A DNA stretch of 64,000 bases from an uncultured Bryobacteraceae bacterium (lineage in GTDB: Bacteria > Acidobacteriota > Terriglobia > Bryobacterales > Bryobacteraceae): contig CALJAM010000036.1 in assembly GCA_938027685.1 (NCBI GenBank), forward strand, positions 1 through 64,000, in the 5' to 3' direction. The notes below the pieces were generated by a model. It saw nothing but the letters and a program-made list of their open reading frames with translations, had not been told where the DNA came from and did no database searches. The position numbers and the translations under genes were made by a program. This document shows, piece after piece, positions 35,344 to 43,755 of the stretch; position 1 is the stretch's first letter, and each line of letters begins with the position of its first letter.

Positions 35344-36368
35344 TGGAAGGGGCGGTTGCGGGTGTTGCGGCTGTTTTGCTTGGAGGCGCGCTGAACGGTA
35401 GTTTCGTGGCGCCTTTAAAGAAAATCCGGGAATGGCGGTGGGAGCACGCCTGGTTCGTCTACTCCGTTTCCGGTCTGATTTTGGTTCCCTGGTTATGGGC
35501 CCTCCTGACTTTGCCCTCGGTAGCGGAGGCCATCGCGGCGAGTCCACCGGCAGCCGCGATACAGGTCCTGCTCTTCGGCTTTGGGTGGGGCATCGGGAGC
35601 GTGTTGTTCGGGTTGGGAGTCGACCGGATGGGCTTGGCCCTGGGTTACGGCCTCATTCTGGGCTTGATCGCCCCCATCGGTACTCTTCTACCCTTGTTGG
35701 TGCTCTACCCCGAAAAGTTGTTCACTCGCCAGGGAGTCCATTTACTCGCGGGAACCGCGATCGTGCTGGGCGGTATCGGTGCTCTGACTGCCGCCGGGCG
35801 ATTGCGCGAACGCATGCGGCCGGAATGGGCGACACGCGCGGCGTTACCTGCCAAATCCTTCCTCGCGGGCGTGCTGATCTGTGTGCTTTCCGGGATCTTT
35901 TCGCCCATGCTGAACTTTGCTTTCGTTTTCGGCGAACCTTTGCGGGAAGCTGCGCTTGCGAAGGGGGCGTCCGCGAGGAGCGCGGCGAACGCGCTATGGG
36001 CTCTCACGCTTACCGCAGGCTTCGTGCCGAACGCGGGTTACGCCGGATACCTCATGCTGAGGAATCGCTCGCTAGGGTTGTGGCGGCGGGAGCCGGGGAT
36101 CAACCTATTGTGGGCTTCGCTGATGGGTGTGCTCTGTTACGGAAGCTTCATGGTATACGGATTTGGCGCGAGCGGACTCGGTCGACTGGGCGGCATCGTG
36201 GGCTGGCCGCTCTTCATGTCCATGAGCCTGATTACCTCGAACACACTCGGCTGGATCACGGGAGAATGGAAGGAAGCGCCGACAAGGGCGGCGCGACTCT
36301 CTTTGCTGGGCGTGGGAGCCTTGATCGCGGCCATCGTCATCATTGCCTTGGGACGGGAGGCAGGGTGA
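35340..36368 (+). CDS. RhaT-like sugar:proton symporter (DMT superfamily)
   Basis: 342 aa, close to the 344 aa of L-rhamnose transporter RhaT, with about ten hydrophobic helices. The start ATG overlaps the lactonase stop. Family features: N-terminal GGALNGSFVAPLKKIREWRWEHAWF, GFGWGIGSVLFGLGVDRMGLALGYGLILGL, and a late LGWITGEWKEAP. RhaT-family carriers bring deoxy- or neutral sugars across the inner membrane with a proton. In this operon the expected cargo is apiose, whereas described apiose systems were found with ABC transporters. If correct, this is a different import route. Rhamnose, another rhamnogalacturonan sugar, is the alternative. Confidence 0.83.
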   Translation: MMEGAVAGVAAVLLGGALNGSFVAPLKKIREWRWEHAWFVYSVSGLILVPWLWALLTLPSVAEAIAASPPAAAIQVLLFGFGWGIGSVLFGLGVDRMGLALGYGLILGLIAPIGTLLPLLVLYPEKLFTRQGVHLLAGTAIVLGGIGALTAAGRLRERMRPEWATRAALPAKSFLAGVLICVLSGIFSPMLNFAFVFGEPLREAALAKGASARSAANALWALTLTAGFVPNAGYAGYLMLRNRSLGLWRREPGINLLWASLMGVLCYGSFMVYGFGASGLGRLGGIVGWPLFMSMSLITSNTLGWITGEWKEAPTRAARLSLLGVGALIAAIVIIALGREAG

Positions 36369-37147
36369 AGCTCGGCATCGGGTCGTACACCTTCACTTGG
36401 GCCATTGGCATTCCAGGCGCAGAGCCAGAACGCCCTATGACGGCCCGCGACCTCATTGCCAGAGCCGCGGAGCTGAACGTTCGATTGGTTCAATTCGGCC
36501 CTAACCTGAAATTCGATCTCGAGGATTGTCGGGCAGCCCGCGGGGCCGGTTTGGAAGTCGAGATTGGAGCAACCTCGCTGGATTTGGCTGAATGGGTCCC
36601 GTTCGCGCGGGCAGCCGGGGCGAAGCTGCTCCGCACAGTCCTACAAGAAGAACCCGTGGACGTGCCTCCGCCCGGCTGGATCGAACGTCGCTTACGTGCG
36701 TTGATCCCCCTGCTCGAGGAGCACGGAATCCGCTTGGCCCTGGAGAACTCTATCGTGCCTGCCGCCCAATTGCGCGCCGTCTTGGAGAGCATCGCTCACC
36801 CTGCCCTCGGGATCACACTGGACACCGCCAACTCGCTGGTCATTGGTGAAGACTGGCGGCACGTCCTGCGCGAGCTGGCGGCTTTCACTTATTGCTTGCA
36901 CCTCAAGGACTACCGCATCCGCCGTGAGTGGCACCGACTGGGATTCCGGGTCGAAGGCGCTCCTGCCGGTCAGGGGCAGCTCGACATTCCTCAAATACTT
37001 GGCGCGTTGAAGCAGGCCGGTGCGCGGTGCAACGCCATCCTCGAACTCTGGCCGCCCCAGCAGGCCACGCTGGACGAAACCATTGCACTCGAAGACCAGT
37101 GGGCCCGGGAAAGCATCCGTTATCTCCGAAGACTGATAGAGGAGTAA
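36365..37147 (+). CDS. Xylose-isomerase-like TIM barrel protein, candidate 3-oxo-isoapionate decarboxylase
   Basis: 260 aa from GTG 36365, overlapping the transporter stop as GTGA. AP-endonuclease-2/xylose-isomerase-like barrel: IGSYTFTWAIG at the start, RLVQFGPNLKFD, metal-type Glu in RLALENSI (about residue 126), Asp and His in GITLDTANSL and YCLHLKDYRI, and Glu in AILELWPPQ. The family includes sugar isomerases, epimerases and, as I recall, OiaC, which decarboxylates 3-oxo-isoapionate to L-erythrulose. It lies five bases before an ApnO-like gene whose product would be that substrate. Fold is confident; the OiaC role rests on context and is moderate. Confidence 0.75.
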   Translation: MKLGIGSYTFTWAIGIPGAEPERPMTARDLIARAAELNVRLVQFGPNLKFDLEDCRAARGAGLEVEIGATSLDLAEWVPFARAAGAKLLRTVLQEEPVDVPPPGWIERRLRALIPLLEEHGIRLALENSIVPAAQLRAVLESIAHPALGITLDTANSLVIGEDWRHVLRELAAFTYCLHLKDYRIRREWHRLGFRVEGAPAGQGQLDIPQILGALKQAGARCNAILELWPPQQATLDETIALEDQWARESIRYLRRLIEE

Positions 37148-37152
37148 CACCG

Positions 37153-38037
37153 ATGTCCGAATCCGTTGCCATTCTAGGCGCAGGCGGTAAGATGGGCCTT
37201 CGCGCAGTGGAGAAACTCGCGAAAGGCCCTTGGCGGCTACTCTTGTGCGAAAGCGACGAGCAGAAGGCCGCCACGCTGCGCGCGCAGGGTCATGAAATAA
37301 GGTCGCTCCAGGAGGCCGCCCGCGAGGCCGATTACCTGTTCATGGCTGTTCCCGACGCCGTGATCGGCAAAGTCGCCGGCGAGGTGCTTCCCGTCATGAA
37401 ACCAGATTCCTGCCTCATCATGCTCGATGCTGCGGCGGCCTACCTGGGCGCCGTGCCCGAGCGCCCGGAGGTCACTCGCATGATCGTGCATCCGTGCCAT
37501 CCGCCGTTCTTCACTGAGCAGGCCACGCCGGAAGCGCGCCGCGACTATTTCGGCGGCGTAGCTTGGCAGGATCTGGTCACCGCTTTGATCGGGGGAGAGC
37601 CCTCCCGCTTCGAGGACGGCATCGCCCTCTGTCAGCAGGTCTTCGCGCCGGTCCGGGAGGTTCACCGGGTGACGCCGGAGCAGTTTGCGTTCCTCGAGCC
37701 GGCTATGGCCGAAATCATCGTCGCCGCGGCGGCCAGCTGGATGAAGGAGTCTCTGGAAGAAGCCGTGCGGCGCGGGGTTCCGCGTGCCGCGGCCGAAGCC
37801 TTCATGGCCGGGCACGCTCAAATCGCCCTGGCTATCGTTTTTGGGGCGGAGAAGTCGCCCTTTTCCGATGCCGCTCAGCGGGCCATCGCCTGGGGCACCC
37901 GACATTACATCAACCCTGAATGGCGGCAGATCTTTTCGCCTGCCGTGCTGCGAAGGGCGATCGCGGAGATTCTCGAGGTCGAAGGGACCGCCACTTTATC
38001 GGAAGGCGGCGCGTTATCCGCGGTCGCCGAAAGTTAG
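37153..38037 (+). CDS. apnO: Probable D-apionate oxidoisomerase
   Basis: 294 aa from ATG 37153, preceded by GAGGAG. Rossmann domain with AILGAGGKMGLRAVEKL (residues 6-22), VPDAVIGKVAGEVLP, then HPCHPPFF (about residue 115) and EARRDYFGGVAWQD. A helical phosphogluconate-dehydrogenase-like C-terminal domain follows (TPEQFAFLEPAMAEIIVAAA, FMAGHAQIALAIVFG, SPFSDAAQ). This combination matches ApnO, which converts D-apionate to 3-oxo-isoapionate with hydroxymethyl migration. Together with the ApsD- and ApnL-like genes it gives the ordered steps apiose, apionolactone, apionate, 3-oxo-isoapionate. It is the last gene of the operon. Confidence 0.82.
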   Translation: MSESVAILGAGGKMGLRAVEKLAKGPWRLLLCESDEQKAATLRAQGHEIRSLQEAAREADYLFMAVPDAVIGKVAGEVLPVMKPDSCLIMLDAAAAYLGAVPERPEVTRMIVHPCHPPFFTEQATPEARRDYFGGVAWQDLVTALIGGEPSRFEDGIALCQQVFAPVREVHRVTPEQFAFLEPAMAEIIVAAAASWMKESLEEAVRRGVPRAAAEAFMAGHAQIALAIVFGAEKSPFSDAAQRAIAWGTRHYINPEWRQIFSPAVLRRAIAEILEVEGTATLSEGGALSAVAES

Positions 38038-38685
38038 CAAGCCCTCCTGCCATGGCAGTTCGGCGACTAAGTCTGAGATCGCGCTGGTAAGCGCGGGAGG
38101 ATAGACGGCCGTGGGGTCTTCTCCGCTCCGCCCGCAGGAAGCGTGCCGCGGTGGCACCGCGCATGAGCCCGCCGCACAACTCTGTGCGACGGCCTTGAAC
38201 TCTCGTTGACGGAGCGCGACAGAAAATGGCGGTCCGATTGAGCGCGTCAGACTGAATCGAGTCGACATAGTTCAAAGCTCTACGACTTTAGATGACTGAG
38301 GTCGGTAGAGCCGGCCCTACGCTGTTGACCGGCCGGGACAAATTTCGGGCCGGCTGAGGCGACAGGGGTACACTCATCGCCGGCGTCGGGCCTGTTTCAG
38401 GGGACCGCAGTTCACGGACGGCAGAAAAGCCGATAACATGCTGGTCCATTCCTTCGCGGGGCTCATGTGCCGGGCTTGTCTTACGAATTTTCGTGCCGGC
38501 GGACGACATGGGGCGTCAGCGAGGATAAATCTAGTTTTCTCCGCCCTTTTCGCACCTTCACTTCGCATGCGCCTGATTGCCTGCCGCCGAGTGAGGCGCA
38601 GGCAATAAAAAGAGAACACGGCCTGTGCGAAAGTCAGCGCGCTTTTAACGGTTTGCTGCGGCGCCGAGGGCGTTCTCAAAAGGCA
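38038..38685. other. Intergenic region after the apiose-type operon
   Basis: About 650 bases between the convergent apnO-like stop and the hairpin behind the next TonB receptor gene. Only short unsupported open frames occur. I see no RNA gene, repeat family or domain remnant. Confidence 0.5.
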
Positions 38686-38717
38686 CAAGCCCGCCCGGCG
38701 GCCGCCGGGCGGGCTTG
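38686..38717 (-). terminator. Perfect 32-bp palindrome, probable terminator of the TonB receptor gene
   Basis: The sequence from CAAGCCCGCC to GGCGGGCTTG is a perfect inverted repeat with no unpaired loop bases by sequence. It lies 20 bases beyond the TonB receptor stop (38738, minus strand). In minus-strand sense it is followed by TGCCTTTTG, a short T tract, so the minus strand is the likelier direction. A transcript from the left would meet it too. Confidence 0.65.
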
Positions 38718-38737
38718 CGATGCCAAGCACAAACGCG

Positions 38738-41700
38738 TCAGAAGCTGTAGCGAAGGGCGAGCTGGATGTGGCGCTCGCTGCTCTTGCTGGTAACCTTGCC
38801 GAAGGTAGCGCTGCGCGGGTTAGCATCCGCGCCGCCCCAGTTGGGGTGATTGGGGAAGTTGAAGAACTCGGCACGGAACTGCAGCCGGTGCGTCTCCTTC
38901 AGGGCAAAGTCCTTGAAGACGGCGAGGTTCCAGTTCTGGAACCCAGGATGATTGAGCAGGTTACGCGTCTGGGTCTTGGAGAAAGTGCCCTGGGCGGGCG
39001 GCACGAACAAGGGCGAGCCGTCGGGCAGTTTCGTGCGGAACCAGAAGTTCTGATCCGCTGCGCCCAAGGAGAACTTGCGCTGGCTGCGCGGCAGCTTCCA
39101 ATCACCCAGCATGTCCCAGGCCTGACCTTCACCCACGGCGCCGATGCCGGCGAAGTCATCGGAGGTGGCCACGGTGAAGGGGGCTCCGGTTTGGAACTGG
39201 GCCACGCCCGTAATCTGCCATCCGCCTAAGGTTTTCTCCAGGATGTCGTTGCGCCCGCGAAGCAGGGGCAACTGATAGATGAAGTTCACGACCGCGATGT
39301 GGCGCGTGTCGAAGCTCGAGGGTCCCCAGAAGTTGCGATCGTCCCACGGGTTGTTGATCCGGTCGCGCCGGCCGGAAGCGTTGTCCATGCTCTTAGAGTA
39401 GGTGTAGGACAACCCGTAGCTGAGACCGCGCGTGAACCGCCGGTTGACCTCGAGCTGCAGCCCATTGTACTCGCTCCGGGCAGCGTTCTCGCCCAGTGCG
39501 ATGATCGCGAAGCCCTTGTAAGGCCGCAGCACATTGGTGTTGACGCCGCGGTTTTCAGGTTTGAACAACGTGCCGAGCGGGAGGGCATTGAGGTTACGCT
39601 CGCGTTCCATGTGCAGGCCCACGCGTCCCACATAGGCCACCGACACCAGCGTGTCGAAACCGACCTCGCGTTCGTAGGTGACGTTCCAGGTGTACGAGCC
39701 CGGGATCTTGAAAACGGGGTCGGTGGTCATGAAGAACAGCGGGAAGTACGAGGGTCTGCCGCCCGCCGGGTTGTCAGCCTGCCCGTTGGCGATAGAGACC
39801 ATGGGCTGCAAGGGCGGGTTGCCGCCGAGGAAGATGTTGTCGCTGACTCCGGGCCTTGCGAGGAAGCGACCGAAGCCGGCCCGCAAGGCGTCACGGTTGG
39901 TGATGGAGTAAGCGATGCCGATGCGTGGCTGGAAATTCAGCCACTGCCGCTTGCCCCAGTAATTGGGACCGCCGGAGAAGAGGCGGTCAAAGCTTCGATC
40001 ATCAGCCAGAGCCACGCGCCCCTGAGCGGCCTTGGGCCAGCCCTTGCCCGGGATCACGATCCCGTTATAGCGATCGCCGCTGAGGATGTAACCGGTAGCC
40101 CGATCCTGCACCACGGCCTTGGCCGGATCGTAGCGGTTGGGATCGAAGACGGCGATGTTACCCCAAAGGCTGAAATAATAAGGCGTCATGTAAGTGTGGC
40201 GGACGCCCAGCTCCAGACGGAACTTGGGGGTAACCTTCCAGGAATCCTGGGCGAACCACTCGAACATGTTGGCCCGATACGGCGTAAAGGCGCGCTGTCC
40301 GATTTCAGCGTAGGTATCGAACAGGCCCATGGCGGCGTTGGCGATGGCCAACCGCGTGGTGGGCGCCCCGGCGCGGCTGTCGGTGAAAACGAAACGTCCG
40401 TTCTGATTGTTGGTGCCGCCGGGCACACCCGTAACATTGATCTGGTCGAAGTCGTTCTGGCCGCTGCGCTCGTAAGAAACGCCCCACTTGAAGGTATGGT
40501 TGCCGTAAATCTTGGTCATGTTGTTGGAGAAGACGTAAATGGGGCCGGAGGAGAAGGCGGGGTAAGGACCGCCGTCCACGGTGGCGAAATTCGCGATGTC
40601 AATGGTCGGGATCTTGTCGTAGATTTCCTTGCGTTCAGGGAAGATGTACGGATAGTCGATGCCGTACTTCGACCGCGCGTAGCGCTCACCCGGCCGATAA
40701 ACGCCGATGTAGACTCGGTCCACGCTCGCGGTGACGAGCAGCTCGTTCACCATAGTCGGCGAAATCGTCCAGATGTAGTTGAGCGACGCAGTCTTGTTGG
40801 GCCGGTTCCAGTCGGTGATGGCGCGATCGGTGCCGCCGCGAAAAGCGTCGATGGCAGTGTAGCTGTAGTTCTGGTGCCGCAGCCGGAACGTGTGGCTGGG
40901 GCTGGGAATGAAGTCAACCGAAAGGGTGTCTTTGCGCTGATTCTGGGGATTGGGACGGGTCTGGATGAAGTTGTTACGGCCCTGCAAGAAGCCCGGCGTT
41001 GGCTCCGGGTAGGCGCGGAGGAAGCCCAGACCGTTTCGGCTCAGGCGGCTAGCCGGGATGATGTTGTTGGGAAACGGGACGTTGGTATCGGGGTCATAGA
41101 CGATACGGGCCGTGCCGAAGAAGGAGTTGGGGCCGAGCAGCTCCGAGAAGTCGCCGCGACGCATGGCGAGCGAGGGCACGGTGATGATCGAGGTGGATTC
41201 CTGCCGGAACCTTACCCACTCCTGGCTCCAGAGAAAGAACAGCTTGTTGCGGTCGGTATTCCAAGTGTTGGGAATGAACACGGGACCGCTGAAGATGTAA
41301 CCGAACTGGTTGAACTTATGGGCGGGTCGGGGCGAGCCGGCGCGATTGAGCGCCCAGGTGTTGGCGTTCAGTTCGCGGTTGCGGAAGTACTCGTAGAGGC
41401 TGCCGTGGAAATCGCGCGTGCCGCTCTTGGTGACCAGCCGGATCTGACCCGCGGCGGAGCGGCCGTACTCGGCGTTGTAGTTGGCGGTGAGGATCTGCAT
41501 CTCCTGAACGGTGTCTACGTCAGCCACGCCGATCGAGGTCCCGTTGGCCCGGGTGCGCACGGCGACCGCGCCGTCGAAGTTCATGACGAAGTCCTGCGTA
41601 CGGCCGCCGTTAATGCTCAGGCCCGCAGTGGTGAGGCCGAAGCTGAAGCTGGCCAGAGAGGAGCCGCTGCGTACGCCGGCCTTGAGCAGGGCCAGCCAGA

Positions 41701-42169
41701 TGGGGTTGCGCCCGTTCAGCATCATGTTCTGAATCTGGGTGCTCTCGACGAGCCGCCCCACGGTCGCCGTGTCGGACTGTACGGCCACGACGGACGCCGT
41801 GACCTCGACAGTCTCCGTGACGGCGCCGACTTCGAGCGTGACGTCCACAGTTCGGGGCAGGTTAGGCTCCAGCCGGTTCTGGGTGCGAATGAACTTCTTG
41901 AAGCCAGTGGCTTCCACGGTCACCGTGTAAGACCCCGGTGGGAGGTTGGAGACGACGTAGTAGCCGGTTTCGTTGGTCTGCGTCTTGCGCTCCAGCCCGG
42001 TTGCTTCGTTGGTGACGGTGACGCTGGCGTTTGGTACGACCGAGCCCGTCGGGTCCTTGACGAAGCCGGAGATCTGAGCGGTGTCGGACTGGGCGAGCAG
42101 CAGGCCGCAAAATAGAACGGAGAGGGCCATGCACACGCTTGCAAACCCTCGTTTACGCTCGTTTCGCAT
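38738..42169 (-). CDS. TonB-dependent receptor with carboxypeptidase-regulatory-like domain
   Basis: 1,143 aa from ATG 42169, with AGGAGG about 11 bases upstream. Signal peptide 1-27 (VCMALSVLFCGLLLAQ). Sandwich domain with ISGFVKDPTGSVVPNASV (about 33-50) and GYYVVSNLPPGSYTV. Plug with MLNGRNPIWLALLKAGV and LSINGGRTQDFVMNFDG. Barrel strands run to a terminal Phe (LALRYSF). Intact Oar-like outer-membrane receptor standing alone: no glycosidase or transporter follows on its strand, and a terminator-like palindrome closes it. It is the fourth such receptor in 64 kb. The ligand is unknown. Confidence 0.93.
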   Translation of the reverse strand: MRNERKRGFASVCMALSVLFCGLLLAQSDTAQISGFVKDPTGSVVPNASVTVTNEATGLERKTQTNETGYYVVSNLPPGSYTVTVEATGFKKFIRTQNRLEPNLPRTVDVTLEVGAVTETVEVTASVVAVQSDTATVGRLVESTQIQNMMLNGRNPIWLALLKAGVRSGSSLASFSFGLTTAGLSINGGRTQDFVMNFDGAVAVRTRANGTSIGVADVDTVQEMQILTANYNAEYGRSAAGQIRLVTKSGTRDFHGSLYEYFRNRELNANTWALNRAGSPRPAHKFNQFGYIFSGPVFIPNTWNTDRNKLFFLWSQEWVRFRQESTSIITVPSLAMRRGDFSELLGPNSFFGTARIVYDPDTNVPFPNNIIPASRLSRNGLGFLRAYPEPTPGFLQGRNNFIQTRPNPQNQRKDTLSVDFIPSPSHTFRLRHQNYSYTAIDAFRGGTDRAITDWNRPNKTASLNYIWTISPTMVNELLVTASVDRVYIGVYRPGERYARSKYGIDYPYIFPERKEIYDKIPTIDIANFATVDGGPYPAFSSGPIYVFSNNMTKIYGNHTFKWGVSYERSGQNDFDQINVTGVPGGTNNQNGRFVFTDSRAGAPTTRLAIANAAMGLFDTYAEIGQRAFTPYRANMFEWFAQDSWKVTPKFRLELGVRHTYMTPYYFSLWGNIAVFDPNRYDPAKAVVQDRATGYILSGDRYNGIVIPGKGWPKAAQGRVALADDRSFDRLFSGGPNYWGKRQWLNFQPRIGIAYSITNRDALRAGFGRFLARPGVSDNIFLGGNPPLQPMVSIANGQADNPAGGRPSYFPLFFMTTDPVFKIPGSYTWNVTYEREVGFDTLVSVAYVGRVGLHMERERNLNALPLGTLFKPENRGVNTNVLRPYKGFAIIALGENAARSEYNGLQLEVNRRFTRGLSYGLSYTYSKSMDNASGRRDRINNPWDDRNFWGPSSFDTRHIAVVNFIYQLPLLRGRNDILEKTLGGWQITGVAQFQTGAPFTVATSDDFAGIGAVGEGQAWDMLGDWKLPRSQRKFSLGAADQNFWFRTKLPDGSPLFVPPAQGTFSKTQTRNLLNHPGFQNWNLAVFKDFALKETHRLQFRAEFFNFPNHPNWGGADANPRSATFGKVTSKSSERHIQLALRYSF

Positions 42170-42285
42170 CCTGACGCTTTCCTCCTGAAGCTGAATCCGC
42201 ATGATCCGGCCCACCAACCCGGGAGCCGGAGGGCGCCCCAGCCAATTCTTACCGAGGCCGACCCTGCCTTCAGGATGGCCCATTC

Positions 42286-42321
42286 CGGGTGCGGCCGTCA
42301 AGTCAGGCGCGGGCGTCAAGT
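42286..42321 (-). repeat. Tandem 18-bp direct repeat upstream of the TonB receptor gene
   Basis: In minus-strand sense two copies of ACTTGACGsCCGCrCCyG lie head to tail (15 of 18 positions identical), about 115-150 bases before the receptor start. Each copy contains a TTGACG -35-like hexamer. They could be paired activator sites or alternative -35 elements. No good -10 hexamer is seen at the proper distance. Confidence 0.45.
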
Positions 42322-42415
42322 TCGGTTGCACCCGCACCCTGGTAAAATTGCGGGGAGGTCGCCGCGGCTTGGCAAGCGGCGCACCATGAGTGGCTGAAGC
42401 AAGGGGGAACCAGGA

Positions 42416-42862
42416 ATGTTCAAGAGAGTGACGCAAACGTCCGTGGTGACGTTGTTGCTCAGCTTGTCGCTGGCGTGGGCGGGCGAAAAGAAGCTCATGC
42501 ATTGCTTCGTCTTCACTCCCGTCGAGTCCGCCACGCAAGCGGAGTGGCAGGCGTTCTTCAAAGCGACCGATGAGCTGCCCAAGCAGATTCCCGGCCTGCA
42601 TCGAGTCTGGTACGGAAAGCTGCTCAAGCCGCTGGCCATTTTCACGACCGATGCCGAGACCCGTAAGAAACTGGCCGCCGGCGAAAAGCAAGCGACAGGG
42701 CCGGTCCAGCGCCTAATGCGGGAGTGGGGCGTGTGCATGGAGTTCGAAGACGAGGCGGCCCTGAAGGTTTACGCCGATCACCCGGCGCATCGGGAGTGGG
42801 AGAAGGTCTACTTCAAGGTGCGGCAGCCCGGCACAACGACCTTCGACATCGTCGGGCAGTAA
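42416..42862 (+). CDS. Secreted Dabb (stress-responsive A/B barrel) domain protein
   Basis: 148 aa. Signal peptide 1-23 (TSVVTLLLSLSLAWAG). The mature part is a single ferredoxin-like Dabb domain: LMHCFVFTPVESATQAEWQAFFK (start), LPKQIPGLHRVWYGK, CMEFEDEAALKVYADHPAHREWEKVYFK (the conserved YxxHPxH region), then a short tail. Dabb proteins form small dimeric alpha/beta barrels of varied or unknown function. An exported form is common in Acidobacteriota and Planctomycetota. A ribosome site (GGGGGAACCAGG) precedes the start. It is convergent with the ApbC gene, and no functional link to its neighbours is evident. Confidence 0.82.
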   Translation: MFKRVTQTSVVTLLLSLSLAWAGEKKLMHCFVFTPVESATQAEWQAFFKATDELPKQIPGLHRVWYGKLLKPLAIFTTDAETRKKLAAGEKQATGPVQRLMREWGVCMEFEDEAALKVYADHPAHREWEKVYFKVRQPGTTTFDIVGQ

Positions 42863-42884
42863 CTGCAGCCATCAGGCCCACGGC

Positions 42885-43727
42885 TCACTCCGTGATCTCG
42901 ATCTGCGGCCCTTCCGGCGCGCCCGCCTCGGCCACGCGGTCCATAACGCGGCGAGCCAGTTCGAGGTAAGCGGCGGCCTGCGGGTGCCGACCATCCTGCA
43001 GCACGACCGGATGCCCGCTGTCGCCGCCCACTCGTACCGCGGGGTCGAGTGCCAGCTCACCGAGAAAAGGCACGCCCATCTCTTCGGCCGTGCGGCGCCC
43101 ACCGCCGGTGCTGAACACGTCCACGCGCCCTCCGCAATGCGGACAAATCAGGTAGCTCATGTTCTCGACGATTCCCAGGACCTCGACCCGGACCTGCCGA
43201 AACATGTGCACGGCCTTGCGCGCATCCTCGAGCGAGACGTCCGACGGCGTCGTCACGACCACGGCGCCCGTTAGGGGAGCCGTCTGAATGAGACTCAGTT
43301 GCACGTCGCCTGTGCCGGGCGGCAGGTCCACCACCAGGTACTCGAGCTCGCCCCAGTCCACATTGCGCAGAAACTGCTGGACCACGCTATGAAGCATGGG
43401 GCCGCGCCAGATCAGCGGTCGGTCCGTTGGGTTCAAAAACCCCATGGACATCACGCGCACGCCATGCTTTTCCAGGGGCTGGATTCGTTCGCCGACTACG
43501 TCCGGAACATCCTGAATGCCCAGCATCCGCGGCACGTTGGGGCCGTAGACGTCGGCGTCCATCAGACCCGTGCGTCGGCCGAGCATCGCCATGGCCACGG
43601 CAAGGTTCACGGCCACAGTTGTCTTGCCTACGCCTCCTTTACCCGAGCCGACCGCAATCAGATGCCGAACTCCCGGAATGGGAAGCTTGGAAAATTCCCC
43701 GCCTGGTCTGGATCCCATTAACTTCAT
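42885..43727 (-). CDS. apbC: Mrp/ApbC family iron-sulfur cluster carrier ATPase
   Basis: 280 aa. Deviant Walker A GSGKGGVGKTT (residues 27-37), switch I DADVYGPNVPRMLG, Walker B-like LVVDLPPGTGDVQL, and the cluster-binding CPHC pair (LICPHCGGRVDVF, about residues 197-209). MRP/NBP35-type proteins dimerise and carry Fe-S clusters to apoproteins in the cytoplasm. The N-terminal DUF59/MIP18 domain found in many bacterial Mrp proteins is absent, which gives the short length. It lies 28 bases downstream of the alpha/beta hydrolase gene on the same strand, possibly cotranscribed. Confidence 0.93.
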   Translation of the reverse strand: MKLMGSRPGGEFSKLPIPGVRHLIAVGSGKGGVGKTTVAVNLAVAMAMLGRRTGLMDADVYGPNVPRMLGIQDVPDVVGERIQPLEKHGVRVMSMGFLNPTDRPLIWRGPMLHSVVQQFLRNVDWGELEYLVVDLPPGTGDVQLSLIQTAPLTGAVVVTTPSDVSLEDARKAVHMFRQVRVEVLGIVENMSYLICPHCGGRVDVFSTGGGRRTAEEMGVPFLGELALDPAVRVGGDSGHPVVLQDGRHPQAAAYLELARRVMDRVAEAGAPEGPQIEITE

Positions 43728-43755
43728 CGTACCATCGCGGCTACGACGGCCTGTT

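Noticed and set aside
39299-42115. 938-codon open frame antisense to the TonB receptor at 38738-42169
   Set aside because: Same cause; the sense strand has signal peptide, plug and barrel with a proper C-terminal Phe.
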